Positions 36,580 to 45,793 are shown, counted from the first letter of the stretch. The stretch: 64,000 nt of DNA from Rhizobium sp. BK313 (GCF_014193655.1 NZ_JACHZQ010000015.1:16957-80956), one strand, 5' to 3'. Notes: a model not told the origin generated them from the sequence alone. A program made the numbers and translations.

Positions 36580-37032
36580 TTAATCCAAACTGATAACGAT
36601 TTTCGCCATAATTATGGCGAGCGGATTCGCCGATGCTGCGGACAGGCGGATCAACGGTAGGCGAATGGATTCAGTGAGATCGATCTGTTCGTCTTCGGGA
36701 GGGAGCCGCTCGGCCGTTGCCGGATCGACCGGACGTATGGCGAAATGCATTTCGGCCTCAAAAACATGGGGAAGCCGGACGATGCCGGTATAGCGGATCT
36801 CCATCAGGCCGGCGATCGAAGGCGGGCATTCGGCGATGATGGCGCCGTCGCGTTGCGTGATGAAAACCTGATCGTCTGCGACCAATGCTGCGGAAAGGCC
36901 GAGCGGCTTGGCGGCGGCGAGGCAGGCGAAGGCAATCGAAGATTTGCCGCTGCCCGATGGTCCCAGAAACAGCAGACCGGTCTTGCCGATGACGATTGCC
37001 GTCCCGTGGATATTGGTCGCTTTGCCGCTCAT
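36580..37032 (-). CDS. hprK: HPr kinase/phosphorylase, short alphaproteobacterial form
   Basis: A bifunctional enzyme phosphorylating or dephosphorylating HPr on the regulatory serine. The 150-residue product is only about half the length of Gram-positive HprK, since it lacks the N-terminal domain. It keeps the Walker A GPSGSGKSS (residues 24-32), LVADDQVFI and a region resembling the HprK signature, PSIAGLMEIRYTGIV. It overlaps the chvG stop by 4 bp (ATGA), coupling a two-component sensor kinase to the PTS regulatory kinase, as in other Rhizobiales. Confidence 0.94.
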   Translation of the reverse strand: MSGKATNIHGTAIVIGKTGLLFLGPSGSGKSSIAFACLAAAKPLGLSAALVADDQVFITQRDGAIIAECPPSIAGLMEIRYTGIVRLPHVFEAEMHFAIRPVDPATAERLPPEDEQIDLTESIRLPLIRLSAASANPLAIIMAKIVISLD

Positions 37033-38867
37033 GCCGGTGTTTCGGCAGGCAACGACAGGATGAAGCGGGCGCCAAGCAGCGCCGTGCCGTCACCGTCGAC
37101 GATGTTTTCCGCGCGCAGCGATCCGCCATGCGCCTCGGCGATCTGCCGGCTGATCGACAGGCCCAAACCGGAATTCTGACCGAAACCTTCCGCCTCCGGC
37201 CGGTCGGTATAGAAGCGCTCGAAGATGCGGTCGATATTTTCCGCCTGAATGCCCGGCCCGTTATCCTCGACATAGATCACGCAACGCGTTCTCGTACGCA
37301 TCAGCTTTACCGTGATCTTTCCGGTGTCCTTCGCAACGAAGGAGCGGGCGTTTTCAATGAGGTTGGTGACGATCTGGCCGATACGCAGGTCATGGCCGTC
37401 GATCGTGAATTTGGTTTTCGCACCCGGCTTGCGGTCGACGATATAGTCTATTTCGACCGCCTTCTTCGTGTGCCCGACCTGCCGGGAAATGTCGATCATG
37501 TCCCGCAGCAGCACCTCGAGATCGAGTGATTTCGCATCGGAGCGGGCAAGTTCGGCATCGAGGCGGGACGCGTCGGAAATATCGCTGATCAACCGGTCGA
37601 GGCGGCGCACGTCATGCTGAATGACGTCCATCAGCCGTTTCTTGGAATCGTCGCTTTTGGCGAGTGGCAGCGTCTCGACGGCGCTGCGCAGCGATGTCAG
37701 CGGGTTCTTCAATTCGTGGCTGACATCGGCGGCAAAACTTTCGATCGCATCGATGCGGTCGTAAAGCGCCGTCGTCATTTCGCGCAGCGCGATCGACAGG
37801 TTGCCGATTTCATCCTGGCGGGCGGAGAAATCAGGAATTTCCTCACGCTCCTTCGCACCGCCACGGCGCACGCGGATGGCGGCCGCCGAAAGCCGGCGCA
37901 GCGGATTGGCGATGGTGGACGACAACAGCAGCGACAGAACGACGTTGACCAGCGTCGCGACGCCAAAGACGCGCATGATCGCCAGGCGCTCGGCATGGAC
38001 GATCTTGTCGATATCACCGGCCTGCGTCGACAGCAGCAACACGCCGAGCACGGCGCGGAAACGCTGGATGGGCACGGCGACCGAGACGATCAGCTCGCCT
38101 TTTTCCGTGGTGCGCACCACGGCGCCGCGCACACCGGTCAGCGCATTCATGACCTCCGGATAGATCGAGCCATCGCCCCCGGGAGCCTCCTTGTAAACCG
38201 GCAGGTTGCCCGGCTGCAGCATCTTGTTGAGCAACCCGCTGAACCAGTCCGACCAGCTCTGCTTCTCGTCGTCAACCGGCGGCAGGTCGTAGCGCAACAC
38301 CTGGCCGCGCGAATAGAGATGGCGGCTGTCGAGCAGCAGATTGGCGTCGGCGTCGAAGATGCGGGCGCGGGTGCGTGTCGGGGAAATCAACCGCGTCAGC
38401 ACCGGGGCCACCTTCTCCGGATCGATCGGGAACTCCAGGTCCTCATCGTTCGGAACGGGCGTGATGCTCTGGCCGGCCTGGAGTTCCAAGAGCTTCTGCG
38501 GGTCGATGGTGATGGAGTTGGTATCGACCGATGCCGATGCCGAGACGGCACCGGCGATGATTTCGCCCTGCGTCAGCAGGCTCTCGACGCGGGCGTCGAT
38601 CAGGCCCTCGCGGAACTGATTGAGATAAAGAATGCCGCCGACGAGAACGACGAGGGCAGCCAGGTTGAAGAACAGGATGCGCCGCGTCAGGCTCGAGAAG
38701 ACGGCGTTACCGAAGATGCGGCGGATCAACGTGAAAGGGTGAGTCCAACGACGGCGGGCGATTCTAACGTCGCTCGGGCTTTCCGTGTCGTCGATATTTC
38801 TATCTTGCACTAGCTGTGCCAAGCCAACGGCCCTTTCGAAGAACAGGATCGACGATCCTGTCCGCAT
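37029..38867 (-). CDS. chvG: Sensor histidine kinase ChvG (ExoS/BvrS type)
   Basis: An inner-membrane sensor of acidity and envelope state that phosphorylates ChvI. In Sinorhizobium the orthologue ExoS affects succinoglycan, and in Brucella BvrS is needed for virulence. The 612-residue protein has TM1 at about residues 64-83, a periplasmic domain of about 215 residues, TM2 at about 298-320, a HAMP linker, the H-box DVSHELKNPL (His384), N-box NLIENARSF and GLGLSIS. The start at 38867 is the longest plausible one, and shorter starts exist. It lies 39 bp after chvI. Confidence 0.95.
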   Translation of the reverse strand: MRTGSSILFFERAVGLAQLVQDRNIDDTESPSDVRIARRRWTHPFTLIRRIFGNAVFSSLTRRILFFNLAALVVLVGGILYLNQFREGLIDARVESLLTQGEIIAGAVSASASVDTNSITIDPQKLLELQAGQSITPVPNDEDLEFPIDPEKVAPVLTRLISPTRTRARIFDADANLLLDSRHLYSRGQVLRYDLPPVDDEKQSWSDWFSGLLNKMLQPGNLPVYKEAPGGDGSIYPEVMNALTGVRGAVVRTTEKGELIVSVAVPIQRFRAVLGVLLLSTQAGDIDKIVHAERLAIMRVFGVATLVNVVLSLLLSSTIANPLRRLSAAAIRVRRGGAKEREEIPDFSARQDEIGNLSIALREMTTALYDRIDAIESFAADVSHELKNPLTSLRSAVETLPLAKSDDSKKRLMDVIQHDVRRLDRLISDISDASRLDAELARSDAKSLDLEVLLRDMIDISRQVGHTKKAVEIDYIVDRKPGAKTKFTIDGHDLRIGQIVTNLIENARSFVAKDTGKITVKLMRTRTRCVIYVEDNGPGIQAENIDRIFERFYTDRPEAEGFGQNSGLGLSISRQIAEAHGGSLRAENIVDGDGTALLGARFILSLPAETPA

Positions 38868-38906
38868 GCTCTTATTCCATTGACCGCCGCATGGTCCAGT
38901 TAACTG

Positions 38907-39659
38907 TTACGCCGCTTCGCGGAAGCGGTAGCCGACTCCATACAGCGTTTCAATCATATCAAAATCGAGATCGACCATCTTGAATTTCTTGCGAAGCCGC
39001 TTGATGTGGCTGTCGATGGTGCGGTCGTCAACATAGACTTGCTCGTCATAGGCGGCATCCATCAAGGCATCGCGGCTTTTTACCACACCGGGGCGTTGCG
39101 CCAGCGAATGCAGGATCAGGAACTCGGTGACGGTCAGCGTCACTGGCTCGCCTTTCCAGGTGCAGGTATGGCGTTCCTGGTCCATGACAAGCTGACCGCG
39201 CTCCAGCGAGCGGGCTTGCTGCGCGGCGCCGGGCTTCGCGGCCGTGCCGCCGCTACTGGCCGCGTTCGCAGCTTCGCGAGCGGAGGCGCGGCGGAGCACG
39301 GCCTTGACGCGTTCGACCAGCAGGCGCTGCGAGAAAGGTTTGGTGATGAAGTCGTCGGCGCCCATCTTGAGCCCGAAGAGCTCGTCGATTTCCTCATCCT
39401 TGGAGGTCAGGAAGATCACCGGCAGATCGGACTTTTGCCGCAGGCGGCGCAAAAGCTCCATGCCGTCCATGCGCGGCATCTTGATATCGAAGATCGCCAA
39501 CTGCGGTGGCCGGGCAAGCAGCCCGTCAAGCGCCGAAGCGCCGTCGGTGTAGGTTTCCACCTTATATCCCTCGGCCTCCAGAGCAATCGATACGGAAGTC
39601 AGGATATTGCGGTCGTCGTCAACGAGCGCGATTGTCAACATGGTGTTCGTCTCCGTCAT
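38907..39659 (-). CDS. chvI: Response regulator ChvI (OmpR family)
   Basis: Transcription factor partner of ChvG. The 250-residue protein has a receiver domain with ALVDDDRN and the phospho-acceptor Asp in FDIKMPRMDG (residue 58 from this start), a Lys in FITKPFS, an Ala/Ser-rich linker, and a winged-helix output domain ending DMIETLYGVGYRF. An in-frame ATG at 39641 gives the MLTIALVDDD N-terminus seen in relatives and is an equal candidate. It is divergent from pckA, which is a known ChvI-dependent gene in Agrobacterium. Confidence 0.96.
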   Translation of the reverse strand: MTETNTMLTIALVDDDRNILTSVSIALEAEGYKVETYTDGASALDGLLARPPQLAIFDIKMPRMDGMELLRRLRQKSDLPVIFLTSKDEEIDELFGLKMGADDFITKPFSQRLLVERVKAVLRRASAREAANAASSGGTAAKPGAAQQARSLERGQLVMDQERHTCTWKGEPVTLTVTEFLILHSLAQRPGVVKSRDALMDAAYDEQVYVDDRTIDSHIKRLRKKFKMVDLDFDMIETLYGVGYRFREAA

Positions 39660-39991
39660 CAGTGCGCATCTCCCGGATTTGGAATCCAGCCCAGGTGGCT
39701 TGCCAGCTCGGTTGGCGGTAACCCGGCGCGCTTATGGGGATAAAGGTGGAACAAATTGTGGCAAAGATAAAGGGGTGGATTGCTGGACTTGGAAAAAGTT
39801 AACCAAGGGTTGTGCGACGAAACGTCTCGACGCAGCTCATTCAAACGATTTAAAATTATCGAAATTTATTTAAATCGATTAAATATATGATATCATTAAA
39901 TATTTTTAGCTCAACTCCCTTGTGCTTTTAAAAAGACGCCTCTACGCTTTATTTAGTTTTAACGGCTGAGGCCACGTAGAGGAATAAAGCG
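39660..39991. promoter_or_regulatory. Divergent chvI-pckA intergenic region
   Basis: A 332-bp gap holding the promoters of chvI (minus) and pckA (plus). The middle part (about 39840-39960) is strikingly AT-rich for this genome and contains a 9-bp inverted repeat CGATTTAAA / TTTAAATCG (39846-39854 and 39869-39877). A weak promoter-like pair TTGTGC-17-TACGCT lies at 39920-39948. No open frame of note was seen. The layout is consistent with control by ChvI, but I did not recognise a specific site. Confidence 0.55.
39939..39982 (+). promoter_or_regulatory. Possible stem masking the pckA ribosome-binding site
   Basis: Arms CCTCTACG (39939-39946) and CGTAGAGG (39975-39982) are perfectly complementary over 8 bp with a 28-nt loop. 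The second arm contains the AGAGG that serves as the Shine-Dalgarno sequence 9 bases before the pckA ATG. If the transcript starts upstream of 39939, the stem would hide the ribosome-binding site. Confidence 0.4.
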
Positions 39992-41602
39992 ATGGAGCAA
40001 TTCGGGGTCCGTAATCCCGCAATCGAACTCGAATCGATCGGCCTGGGAGCCGCCGCCAGCGTGCGTTATAACCTCATGGAGGCTCACCTCTACGAGGAAG
40101 CGATTCGTCGGCGGGAAGCCGATTTGACCGCTCACGGTGCGCTGAGAGCATTGACTGGACAACACACCGGCCGTTCGCCGAAGGACAAGTTCGTCGTCCG
40201 CAACGACATCACCGAAGATCAGATCTGGTGGGACAACAACAAGCCGATGTCGCCGGAGCATTTTGCACTGCTGCACAAGGATATGCTGGCGCATGTGCAC
40301 GGCAAAGACCTGTTCGTTCAGGATCTGATCGGCGGCGCCGATCATGATTACGCCCTTCCGACTCGTGTCATCACCGAATTCGCCTGGCATTCGCTGTTCA
40401 TCCGCAATCTTCTCATTCGTCCCGAGCGGTCGGCGCTGGAAAGCTTCATACCGAAGTTGACGATCATCGACCTGCCGAGCTTCCGGGCCGATCCAGAACG
40501 CCATGGCTGCCGCACGGAAACGGTGATCGCCTGCGATCTCGTCAACGGCATCGTCCTGATCGGCGGCACGTCCTATGCCGGCGAAATGAAGAAATCGGTC
40601 TTCACTCTCCTGAACTACCTCTTGCCGGAACGTGGCGTCATGCCGATGCATTGCTCGGCCAATGTAGGACCCGATGGCGACGCAGCGATCTTTTTCGGCC
40701 TGTCGGGCACCGGCAAGACGACACTGTCTGCCGATCCGACACGCACGTTGATCGGCGACGACGAGCATGGCTGGGGCGAAAACGGCATCTTCAATTTCGA
40801 AGGCGGCTGCTACGCCAAGACCATCCGCCTGTCGGCCGAGGCCGAGCCGGAAATCTACGCCACGACCCGCCGCTTCGGCACCGTGCTGGAAAATGTCGTG
40901 CTTGACGAACACGGCATGCCGGATCTCGACGACGGTTCGCTGACGGAGAACACCCGCAGCGCCTATCCCATGCATTTCATCCCGAATGCCTCGGAATCCG
41001 GCATGACCGGCCATCCCGAGACGATTATCATGCTGACGGCGGATGCCTTCGGCGTCATGCCGCCGATTGCCAAGCTGACGCCGGAACAGGCGATGTACCA
41101 CTTCCTCTCCGGCTACACCGCGAAGGTCGCCGGCACCGAGAAGGGCGTCGTCGAGCCGGAAGCCACGTTCTCGACCTGCTTCGGCGCTCCCTTCATGCCG
41201 CGTCATCCGGCCGAATACGGCAACCTGCTGAAGGAGCTGATCGCCCGCCACGGCGCCGGCTGCTGGCTGGTCAACACCGGTTGGACCGGCGGCGCCTACG
41301 GGACGGGCCGGCGCATGCCGATCAAGGCGACGCGCGCTTTGCTTGCCGCAGCTCTCAAGGGCGACCTCGACAACGCCGAATTCCGCGTCGACCCGAATTT
41401 CGGGTTCGCTGTCCCGGTTGCCGTCGAGGGCGTCGACAGCGCCATCCTCGATCCGCGTTCCACCTGGGCCGATGGCCAGGCTTATGACGCACAGGCGGCC
41501 AAACTGGTTCAGATGTTCGTCTCCAACTTCGCCAAGTTCGAGGATCATGTCGACGGCAATGTCCGCGACGCGGCGCCCGGGATGCGGGTTGCGGCCGAAT
41601 AA
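39992..41602 (+). CDS. pckA: Phosphoenolpyruvate carboxykinase (ATP)
   Basis: Converts oxaloacetate and ATP to phosphoenolpyruvate, the entry to gluconeogenesis during growth on dicarboxylates. The 536-residue protein has TGRSPKDKFVV (about residues 59-69), GGTSYAGEMKKSVF, the P-loop GLSGTGKTTLSAD and the metal-binding IGDDEHGWG. GAGGA precedes the ATG. It is divergent from chvI, matching the ChvG/ChvI control reported in related bacteria. A terminator follows. Confidence 0.97.
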   Translation: MEQFGVRNPAIELESIGLGAAASVRYNLMEAHLYEEAIRRREADLTAHGALRALTGQHTGRSPKDKFVVRNDITEDQIWWDNNKPMSPEHFALLHKDMLAHVHGKDLFVQDLIGGADHDYALPTRVITEFAWHSLFIRNLLIRPERSALESFIPKLTIIDLPSFRADPERHGCRTETVIACDLVNGIVLIGGTSYAGEMKKSVFTLLNYLLPERGVMPMHCSANVGPDGDAAIFFGLSGTGKTTLSADPTRTLIGDDEHGWGENGIFNFEGGCYAKTIRLSAEAEPEIYATTRRFGTVLENVVLDEHGMPDLDDGSLTENTRSAYPMHFIPNASESGMTGHPETIIMLTADAFGVMPPIAKLTPEQAMYHFLSGYTAKVAGTEKGVVEPEATFSTCFGAPFMPRHPAEYGNLLKELIARHGAGCWLVNTGWTGGAYGTGRRMPIKATRALLAAALKGDLDNAEFRVDPNFGFAVPVAVEGVDSAILDPRSTWADGQAYDAQAAKLVQMFVSNFAKFEDHVDGNVRDAAPGMRVAAE

Positions 41603-41632
41603 ACAGCCACATTGAGCTGATGACTCACGTGA

Positions 41633-41663
41633 AACCCGGCGATTTTTCCGCCGGGTTCATTTT
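41633..41663 (+). terminator. Rho-independent terminator after pckA
   Basis: A 9-bp stem AACCCGGCG / CGCCGGGTT with a 7-nt loop, followed by CATTTTG, about 30 bp after the stop. Confidence 0.85.
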
Positions 41664-41721
41664 GTCGTCGGCCTGTTTTCAACCGTACGCCAATGTGGGA
41701 TAGACGGGCGCGGAGAAAACC

Positions 41722-42156
41722 ATGGCCAGCGACGCACTCTATATCAACGACCGGATCACCATTGCCGGCTGGGAACTGACGGAACAATTCGTTCTGGCGG
41801 GCGGCCCCGGCGGGCAAAACGTCAACAAGGTCGCGACCGCTGTCCAGCTGTTCTTCAACGTTCCGAATTCGCCGTCGCTGAACGATCGCGTCAAGGCCAA
41901 CACCGTCAGGCTGGCCGGCCGGCGCGTCTCCAAGGACGGCGTATTGATGATCGAGGCCAGCCGCTTCCGTAGCCAGGACCGCAATCGCGAAGATGCGCGT
42001 GAGCGGTTGAAGGAGCTGATCCTCGAGGCCGCCGCGCCGCCGCCGCCGCCGCGCAAGAAGACCAAGCCGACCAAAGGCTCGATCGAGCGGCGCCTGAAGG
42101 AAAAATCCGGTCGCTCCGAGGTCAAGAAGATGCGCGGCAAGCCGGGCGGCGACTAG
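41722..42156 (+). CDS. arfB: Alternative ribosome-rescue factor ArfB (YaeJ)
   Basis: A release-factor-like peptidyl-tRNA hydrolase that frees ribosomes stalled without a stop codon. The 144-residue product has the catalytic GGQ in LAGGPGGQNVNKVAT (about residues 25-39), with no codon-recognition domain. It ends in a basic Lys/Arg-rich tail (from about residue 110) that enters the empty mRNA channel in E. coli. A run of prolines precedes that tail. It is not coupled to pckA because of the terminator. Confidence 0.94.
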   Translation: MASDALYINDRITIAGWELTEQFVLAGGPGGQNVNKVATAVQLFFNVPNSPSLNDRVKANTVRLAGRRVSKDGVLMIEASRFRSQDRNREDARERLKELILEAAAPPPPPRKKTKPTKGSIERRLKEKSGRSEVKKMRGKPGGD

Positions 42157-42297
42157 GTTTTCGGGCTGCCATGCGGCTTGGCAAGGGTTATATATGGGCC
42201 TGAAGGCAAGTCCGGCGTCGCCGCGGCTTCACGCCAGGCACAAAGTGCGGCAATGGCGCATTCACCTGGCTGGCACCACCAATCATGGAAAACATCG

Positions 42298-42906
42298 ATG
42301 CTACTTCCCAACGGAATTCGCCATCTCCCTGGCTATCTCGACCGTCCCAAACAGGAAGCTCTGGTCGAGACCATCCGCGCCGTCGTGGCCGAAGCGCCGC
42401 TTTATACGCCGGCCATGCCCGGCACCGGCAAGGAGATGTCCGTGCGCATGACCAATTGTGGTCCGCTTGGCTGGGTGACGGACAAGCAGCGCGGCTATCG
42501 CTATCAACAGACGCATCCGGCCACCGGCAGGCCTTGGCCAGCGATGCCGTCGCAATTGCTCGATCTCTGGAGCAATATAGCAGGCTATGAAAAGCCGCCG
42601 GAAGCTTGCCTGGTCAATTTCTACGATGACGATGCCCGCATGGGTCTGCATCAGGATCGCGACGAACAGAATCTGGCGGCGCCTGTGGTGTCGATCTCGC
42701 TCGGCAATATCTGCCTCTTCCGCGTCGGCGGCCTCAACCGTAAAGATCGTACGCTATCTTTCAAGCTTTCCAGCGGTGACATCGTCGTTCTCGGTGGAGA
42801 GGGCAGACTTTGTTTTCATGGTGTCGACCGCATCTATCCGGCGACGTCGACGCTGTTGAAGAATGGCGGGCGGATAAACCTGACGCTCAGGCGGGTGAAT
42901 CCGTAA
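42298..42906 (+). CDS. alkB: AlkB-type alpha-ketoglutarate dioxygenase
   Basis: Repairs N1-methyladenine and N3-methylcytosine by oxidative demethylation, using Fe(II) and 2-oxoglutarate. The 202-residue protein carries the NFYDDDARMGLHQDRDEQNL region with iron ligands His and Asp, the distal His in CFHGVDRIYP, and the 2-oxoglutarate-binding RINLTLRRV. The ATG at 42298 gives the normal AlkB length; a longer frame upstream begins within the spacer. It is convergent with coaA, 19 bp away, with no clear terminator. Confidence 0.93.
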   Translation: MLLPNGIRHLPGYLDRPKQEALVETIRAVVAEAPLYTPAMPGTGKEMSVRMTNCGPLGWVTDKQRGYRYQQTHPATGRPWPAMPSQLLDLWSNIAGYEKPPEACLVNFYDDDARMGLHQDRDEQNLAAPVVSISLGNICLFRVGGLNRKDRTLSFKLSSGDIVVLGGEGRLCFHGVDRIYPATSTLLKNGGRINLTLRRVNP

Positions 42907-42925
42907 ATTCTGCTCATTACAGGGA

Positions 42926-43921
42926 TTAGAGTTTCCTCAATGCCACCTGTTCGATCAGATGATTCCTGCCCTTCTGCAGGATGAGATCGGCGCGAGGGCG
43001 GGTCGGTAGGATGTTCTGCCGCAGGTTCTTCAGGTTGATATTCTTCCACAATCCTTCGGCGGTCGCGATTGCCTCTTCCTCGGTGATCGAGGCGTAGCGG
43101 TGGAAGAAGGAGTTAGGATCGCGGAAGGCGGTTTCACGCAGCTTCATGAAGCGTGCGACATACCAATTGTGGATCAGATGCTCGTCGGCATCGATATAGA
43201 TGGAGAAATCGAAGAAGTCAGACACCATCGGCACGATCTTGCCGTCAGCCGGCAAGTGCCGCGATTGCAGCACGTTGATGCCCTCGAAGATCAGGATATC
43301 CGGCCGGTCGACAGTCTTGTATTCGTTCGGCAGTACGTCATAGACGAGGTGCGAATAGCAGGGCGCCTTGACATCCGGCTGCCCGGCTTTGATCGCCGAG
43401 AGGAAGCGCAGGAGTGCTGCGGTATCGTAACTTTCGGGAAAACCCTTGCGCTGCATCAGGTTGCGGCGCTGCAATTCGGCATTCGGAAAAAGAAAGCCGT
43501 CCGTGGTGATCAGATCAACTTTCGGGCTCGACGGCCAGCGGCGCAGCAGTTCCTTCAGGATACGGGCCGTGGTGGATTTGCCGACGGCGACGGAACCGGC
43601 GATGCCGATGACGAAGGGCGTCTTGGCCACATCGGAGAGACTAAGGAACCGATTGCGCTGCTCGAACAGGATCTGCGAGGATTCGACATGCGAGGACAAG
43701 AGGCGCGATAGCGAGAGGTAGATGCGCCGGACTTCATCGAGATCGATCGGGTCGCCCATGGAGCGCAGCCGCGTCACTTCATCGGCGGTCAACGTCAGCG
43801 GCGTATCGGCTCTGAATTTCGACCATTCTTCCGAAGAAAAGAAATAGTAAGGCGAATAGGCTTTCGCCTCAAAGATATCGAGCGTCTCGGGCGCAGGCAG
43901 GGTTTGGGTCGCTATTGTCAT
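42926..43921 (-). CDS. coaA: Pantothenate kinase, type I
   Basis: First committed step of coenzyme A synthesis. The 331-residue product has the P-loop GIAGSVAVGKSTTARIL (about residues 109-125), DLITTDGFLFPN, and IFEGINVLQ. Type I CoaA enzymes are feedback-inhibited by CoA. It is the last gene of the his run, starting 6 bp after hisE. The start is ATG 43921 with a GTG directly before it. Confidence 0.96.
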   Translation of the reverse strand: MTIATQTLPAPETLDIFEAKAYSPYYFFSSEEWSKFRADTPLTLTADEVTRLRSMGDPIDLDEVRRIYLSLSRLLSSHVESSQILFEQRNRFLSLSDVAKTPFVIGIAGSVAVGKSTTARILKELLRRWPSSPKVDLITTDGFLFPNAELQRRNLMQRKGFPESYDTAALLRFLSAIKAGQPDVKAPCYSHLVYDVLPNEYKTVDRPDILIFEGINVLQSRHLPADGKIVPMVSDFFDFSIYIDADEHLIHNWYVARFMKLRETAFRDPNSFFHRYASITEEEAIATAEGLWKNINLKNLRQNILPTRPRADLILQKGRNHLIEQVALRKL

Positions 43922-43927
43922 CACATT

Positions 43928-44242
43928 CTACCGGCTGGCCTTCTCCTGAAGGCCCGATTGGGCGGTGCGCCGTTCGAGCTCACCCATGACATTCTGCAAC
44001 GGAATGCCCGCTATCTTCAATACGACCATAAGGTGATAAAGCACGTCGGCCGCCTCATAGGTGAGATTGTCGCGGTCGCCGGTCACCGCCGCCATGACGG
44101 CCTCGATCGCTTCCTCGCCCAGCTTCTTTGCCGCCTTCGGTTGGCCGGCGGCAAAAAGCTTCGCCGTCCAGGATTCCTCCGGCGAGGCCTTGGAGCGCTC
44201 GTCGACGATCTTTTCGAGGTCGGAAAGGGTAAATCCGCTCAT
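43928..44242 (-). CDS. hisE: Phosphoribosyl-ATP pyrophosphatase
   Basis: Second step of histidine synthesis. The 104-residue helical protein has the MazG-like metal site KKLGEEAIEAV (about residues 39-49) and YEAADVLYHLMV. It is a free-standing HisE, not fused to HisI; no hisI is present in this window. It lies 16 bp after hisF and 6 bp before coaA. Confidence 0.95.
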   Translation of the reverse strand: MSGFTLSDLEKIVDERSKASPEESWTAKLFAAGQPKAAKKLGEEAIEAVMAAVTGDRDNLTYEAADVLYHLMVVLKIAGIPLQNVMGELERRTAQSGLQEKASR

Positions 44243-44258
44243 TCCGCCTTATCCCTTC

Positions 44259-45047
44259 CTAATCGAGCCGCATGGCGATGCCATGCTGTGACATATAGTG
44301 CTTCGCTTCGCCGACCGAATAGGTGCCGAAGTGGAAAATCGAGGCTGCAAGCACGGCCGTCGCGTGGCCTTCCTTGACGCCGGCGACGAGATCGTCGAGA
44401 TCGCCGACGCCGCCCGAAGCGATGACTGGAACGCGCACAGCATCCGCGATCGCCCGTGTCAGCTCCAGATCATAGCCGACCTTGGTGCCGTCGCGATCCA
44501 TCGAGGTGACGAGAAGTTCGCCAGCGCCGCGCTCGACCATTTTGCGGGCAAAATCGACGGCGTCGATGCCGGTCGAGTTGCGGCCGCCATGGGTATAGAT
44601 CTCCCAGGCGCTCATATTGTCGCCGCCGAGGGATTCGGTACGCCGCCGCTTGGCGTCGATCGAGACGACGATGCATTGATTGCCGAATTTATCGGCCGCT
44701 TCGGCGACGAAATCCGGATTGTTGACGGCGGCCGAGTTGATCGAAACCTTGTCGGCGCCGCAGAGCAGCAGCTTGCGGATATCGGCGATGGTGCGGATGC
44801 CGCCGCCGACCGTCACCGGCATGAAGCATTGCTCCGCCGTGCGGGCCACGACATCGAAGATCGTCTCCCTGTTGTCGGAAGAGGCAGTGATGTCGAGGAA
44901 ACAAAGCTCGTCCGCACCCGCGGCATCATAGGCCTTGGCGGCTTCGACGGGATCGCCGGCATCGACGAGGTTGAGAAAGTTGACGCCCTTGACGACGCGG
45001 CCGTCCTTGACGTCGAGGCAGGGGATGACGCGGGCTTTCAGGGTCAT
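44259..45047 (-). CDS. hisF: Imidazole glycerol phosphate synthase subunit HisF (cyclase)
   Basis: With HisH it makes imidazole glycerol phosphate and AICAR. The 262-residue TIM barrel has the catalytic Asp in IPCLDVKDGRVVKG (residue 11) and the second catalytic Asp in VVSIDAKRR near residue 130, then SGGVGDLDDLV and VLAASIFHFG phosphate loops. It overlaps hisA by 4 bp. Confidence 0.97.
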   Translation of the reverse strand: MTLKARVIPCLDVKDGRVVKGVNFLNLVDAGDPVEAAKAYDAAGADELCFLDITASSDNRETIFDVVARTAEQCFMPVTVGGGIRTIADIRKLLLCGADKVSINSAAVNNPDFVAEAADKFGNQCIVVSIDAKRRRTESLGGDNMSAWEIYTHGGRNSTGIDAVDFARKMVERGAGELLVTSMDRDGTKVGYDLELTRAIADAVRVPVIASGGVGDLDDLVAGVKEGHATAVLAASIFHFGTYSVGEAKHYMSQHGIAMRLD

Positions 45048-45793
45048 TGTGCAATCTCCTTCGTCCGCGCTGCCTTGATCAGTGCCAGGGCCTCCTTCGG
45101 ATCGATACGGCCATCATAAAGCGCGCGGCCGGAAATCGCACCTTCCAGTTTGCGCGCGTCCAGTTCGAGCATGCGTTTGATGTCGTCAAGCGAAGCGAGC
45201 CCGCCGGAGGCGATAACCGGAATAGAGACGGCGTCGGCAAGTTCCAGCGTCGAGGCCCAGTTGATGCCGGTCAGAATGCCGTCGCGATCGATGTCGGTAT
45301 AGATGATCGCGGCGACGCCGGCGCCTTCGAATTTCTTGGCCAGCTCGACGACACCGAGTTCGGAGGCTTCCGCCCAGCCTTCGACCGCCACCTTGCCGCC
45401 CTTGGCGTCGATGCCGACGGCAATATGGCCCGGAAATCTTCTGCAGGCTTCGACGACAAGGGCCGGATCGCGCACCGCGACCGTGCCGAGAATGACGCGG
45501 GCAAGCCCGCGCGTCAGCCAGTTTTCGATATGGTCGAGCGTTCGGATGCCGCCGCCGAGCTGCACCGGGTTCTTCGTCGCCTTGAGGATGGCGTCGACAG
45601 CCGCTCTGTTGACGGTCTCGCCGGCAAAGGCGCCATTGAGATCGACCACGTGCAGCCATTCAAAGCCCTGGTCTTCGAAGGCTTTGGCCTGGGCGGCCGG
45701 ATCGGGATTGTAGACTGTTGCCTGTTGCATATCGCCGAGCTTCAGGCGCACGCATTCGCCGTCCTTGAGGTCGATGGCGGGGAAAAGGATCAT
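45044..45793 (-). CDS. hisA: ProFAR isomerase
   Basis: Fourth step of histidine synthesis, isomerising ProFAR to PRFAR. The 249-residue half-barrel homologue of HisF starts MILFPAIDLKDGECVRL, with the catalytic Asp at residue 8, and has YTDIDRDG with the second Asp near residue 130. It overlaps hisF by 4 bp. The 84-bp gap to hisH upstream is almost filled by a palindromic repeat. Confidence 0.97.
   Translation of the reverse strand: MILFPAIDLKDGECVRLKLGDMQQATVYNPDPAAQAKAFEDQGFEWLHVVDLNGAFAGETVNRAAVDAILKATKNPVQLGGGIRTLDHIENWLTRGLARVILGTVAVRDPALVVEACRRFPGHIAVGIDAKGGKVAVEGWAEASELGVVELAKKFEGAGVAAIIYTDIDRDGILTGINWASTLELADAVSIPVIASGGLASLDDIKRMLELDARKLEGAISGRALYDGRIDPKEALALIKAARTKEIAQ

Noticed and set aside
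42178..42297. N-terminal extension of alkB to an upstream start
   Set aside because: The extra 40 residues have low coding character and do not match AlkB proteins; ATG 42298 gives the usual length.
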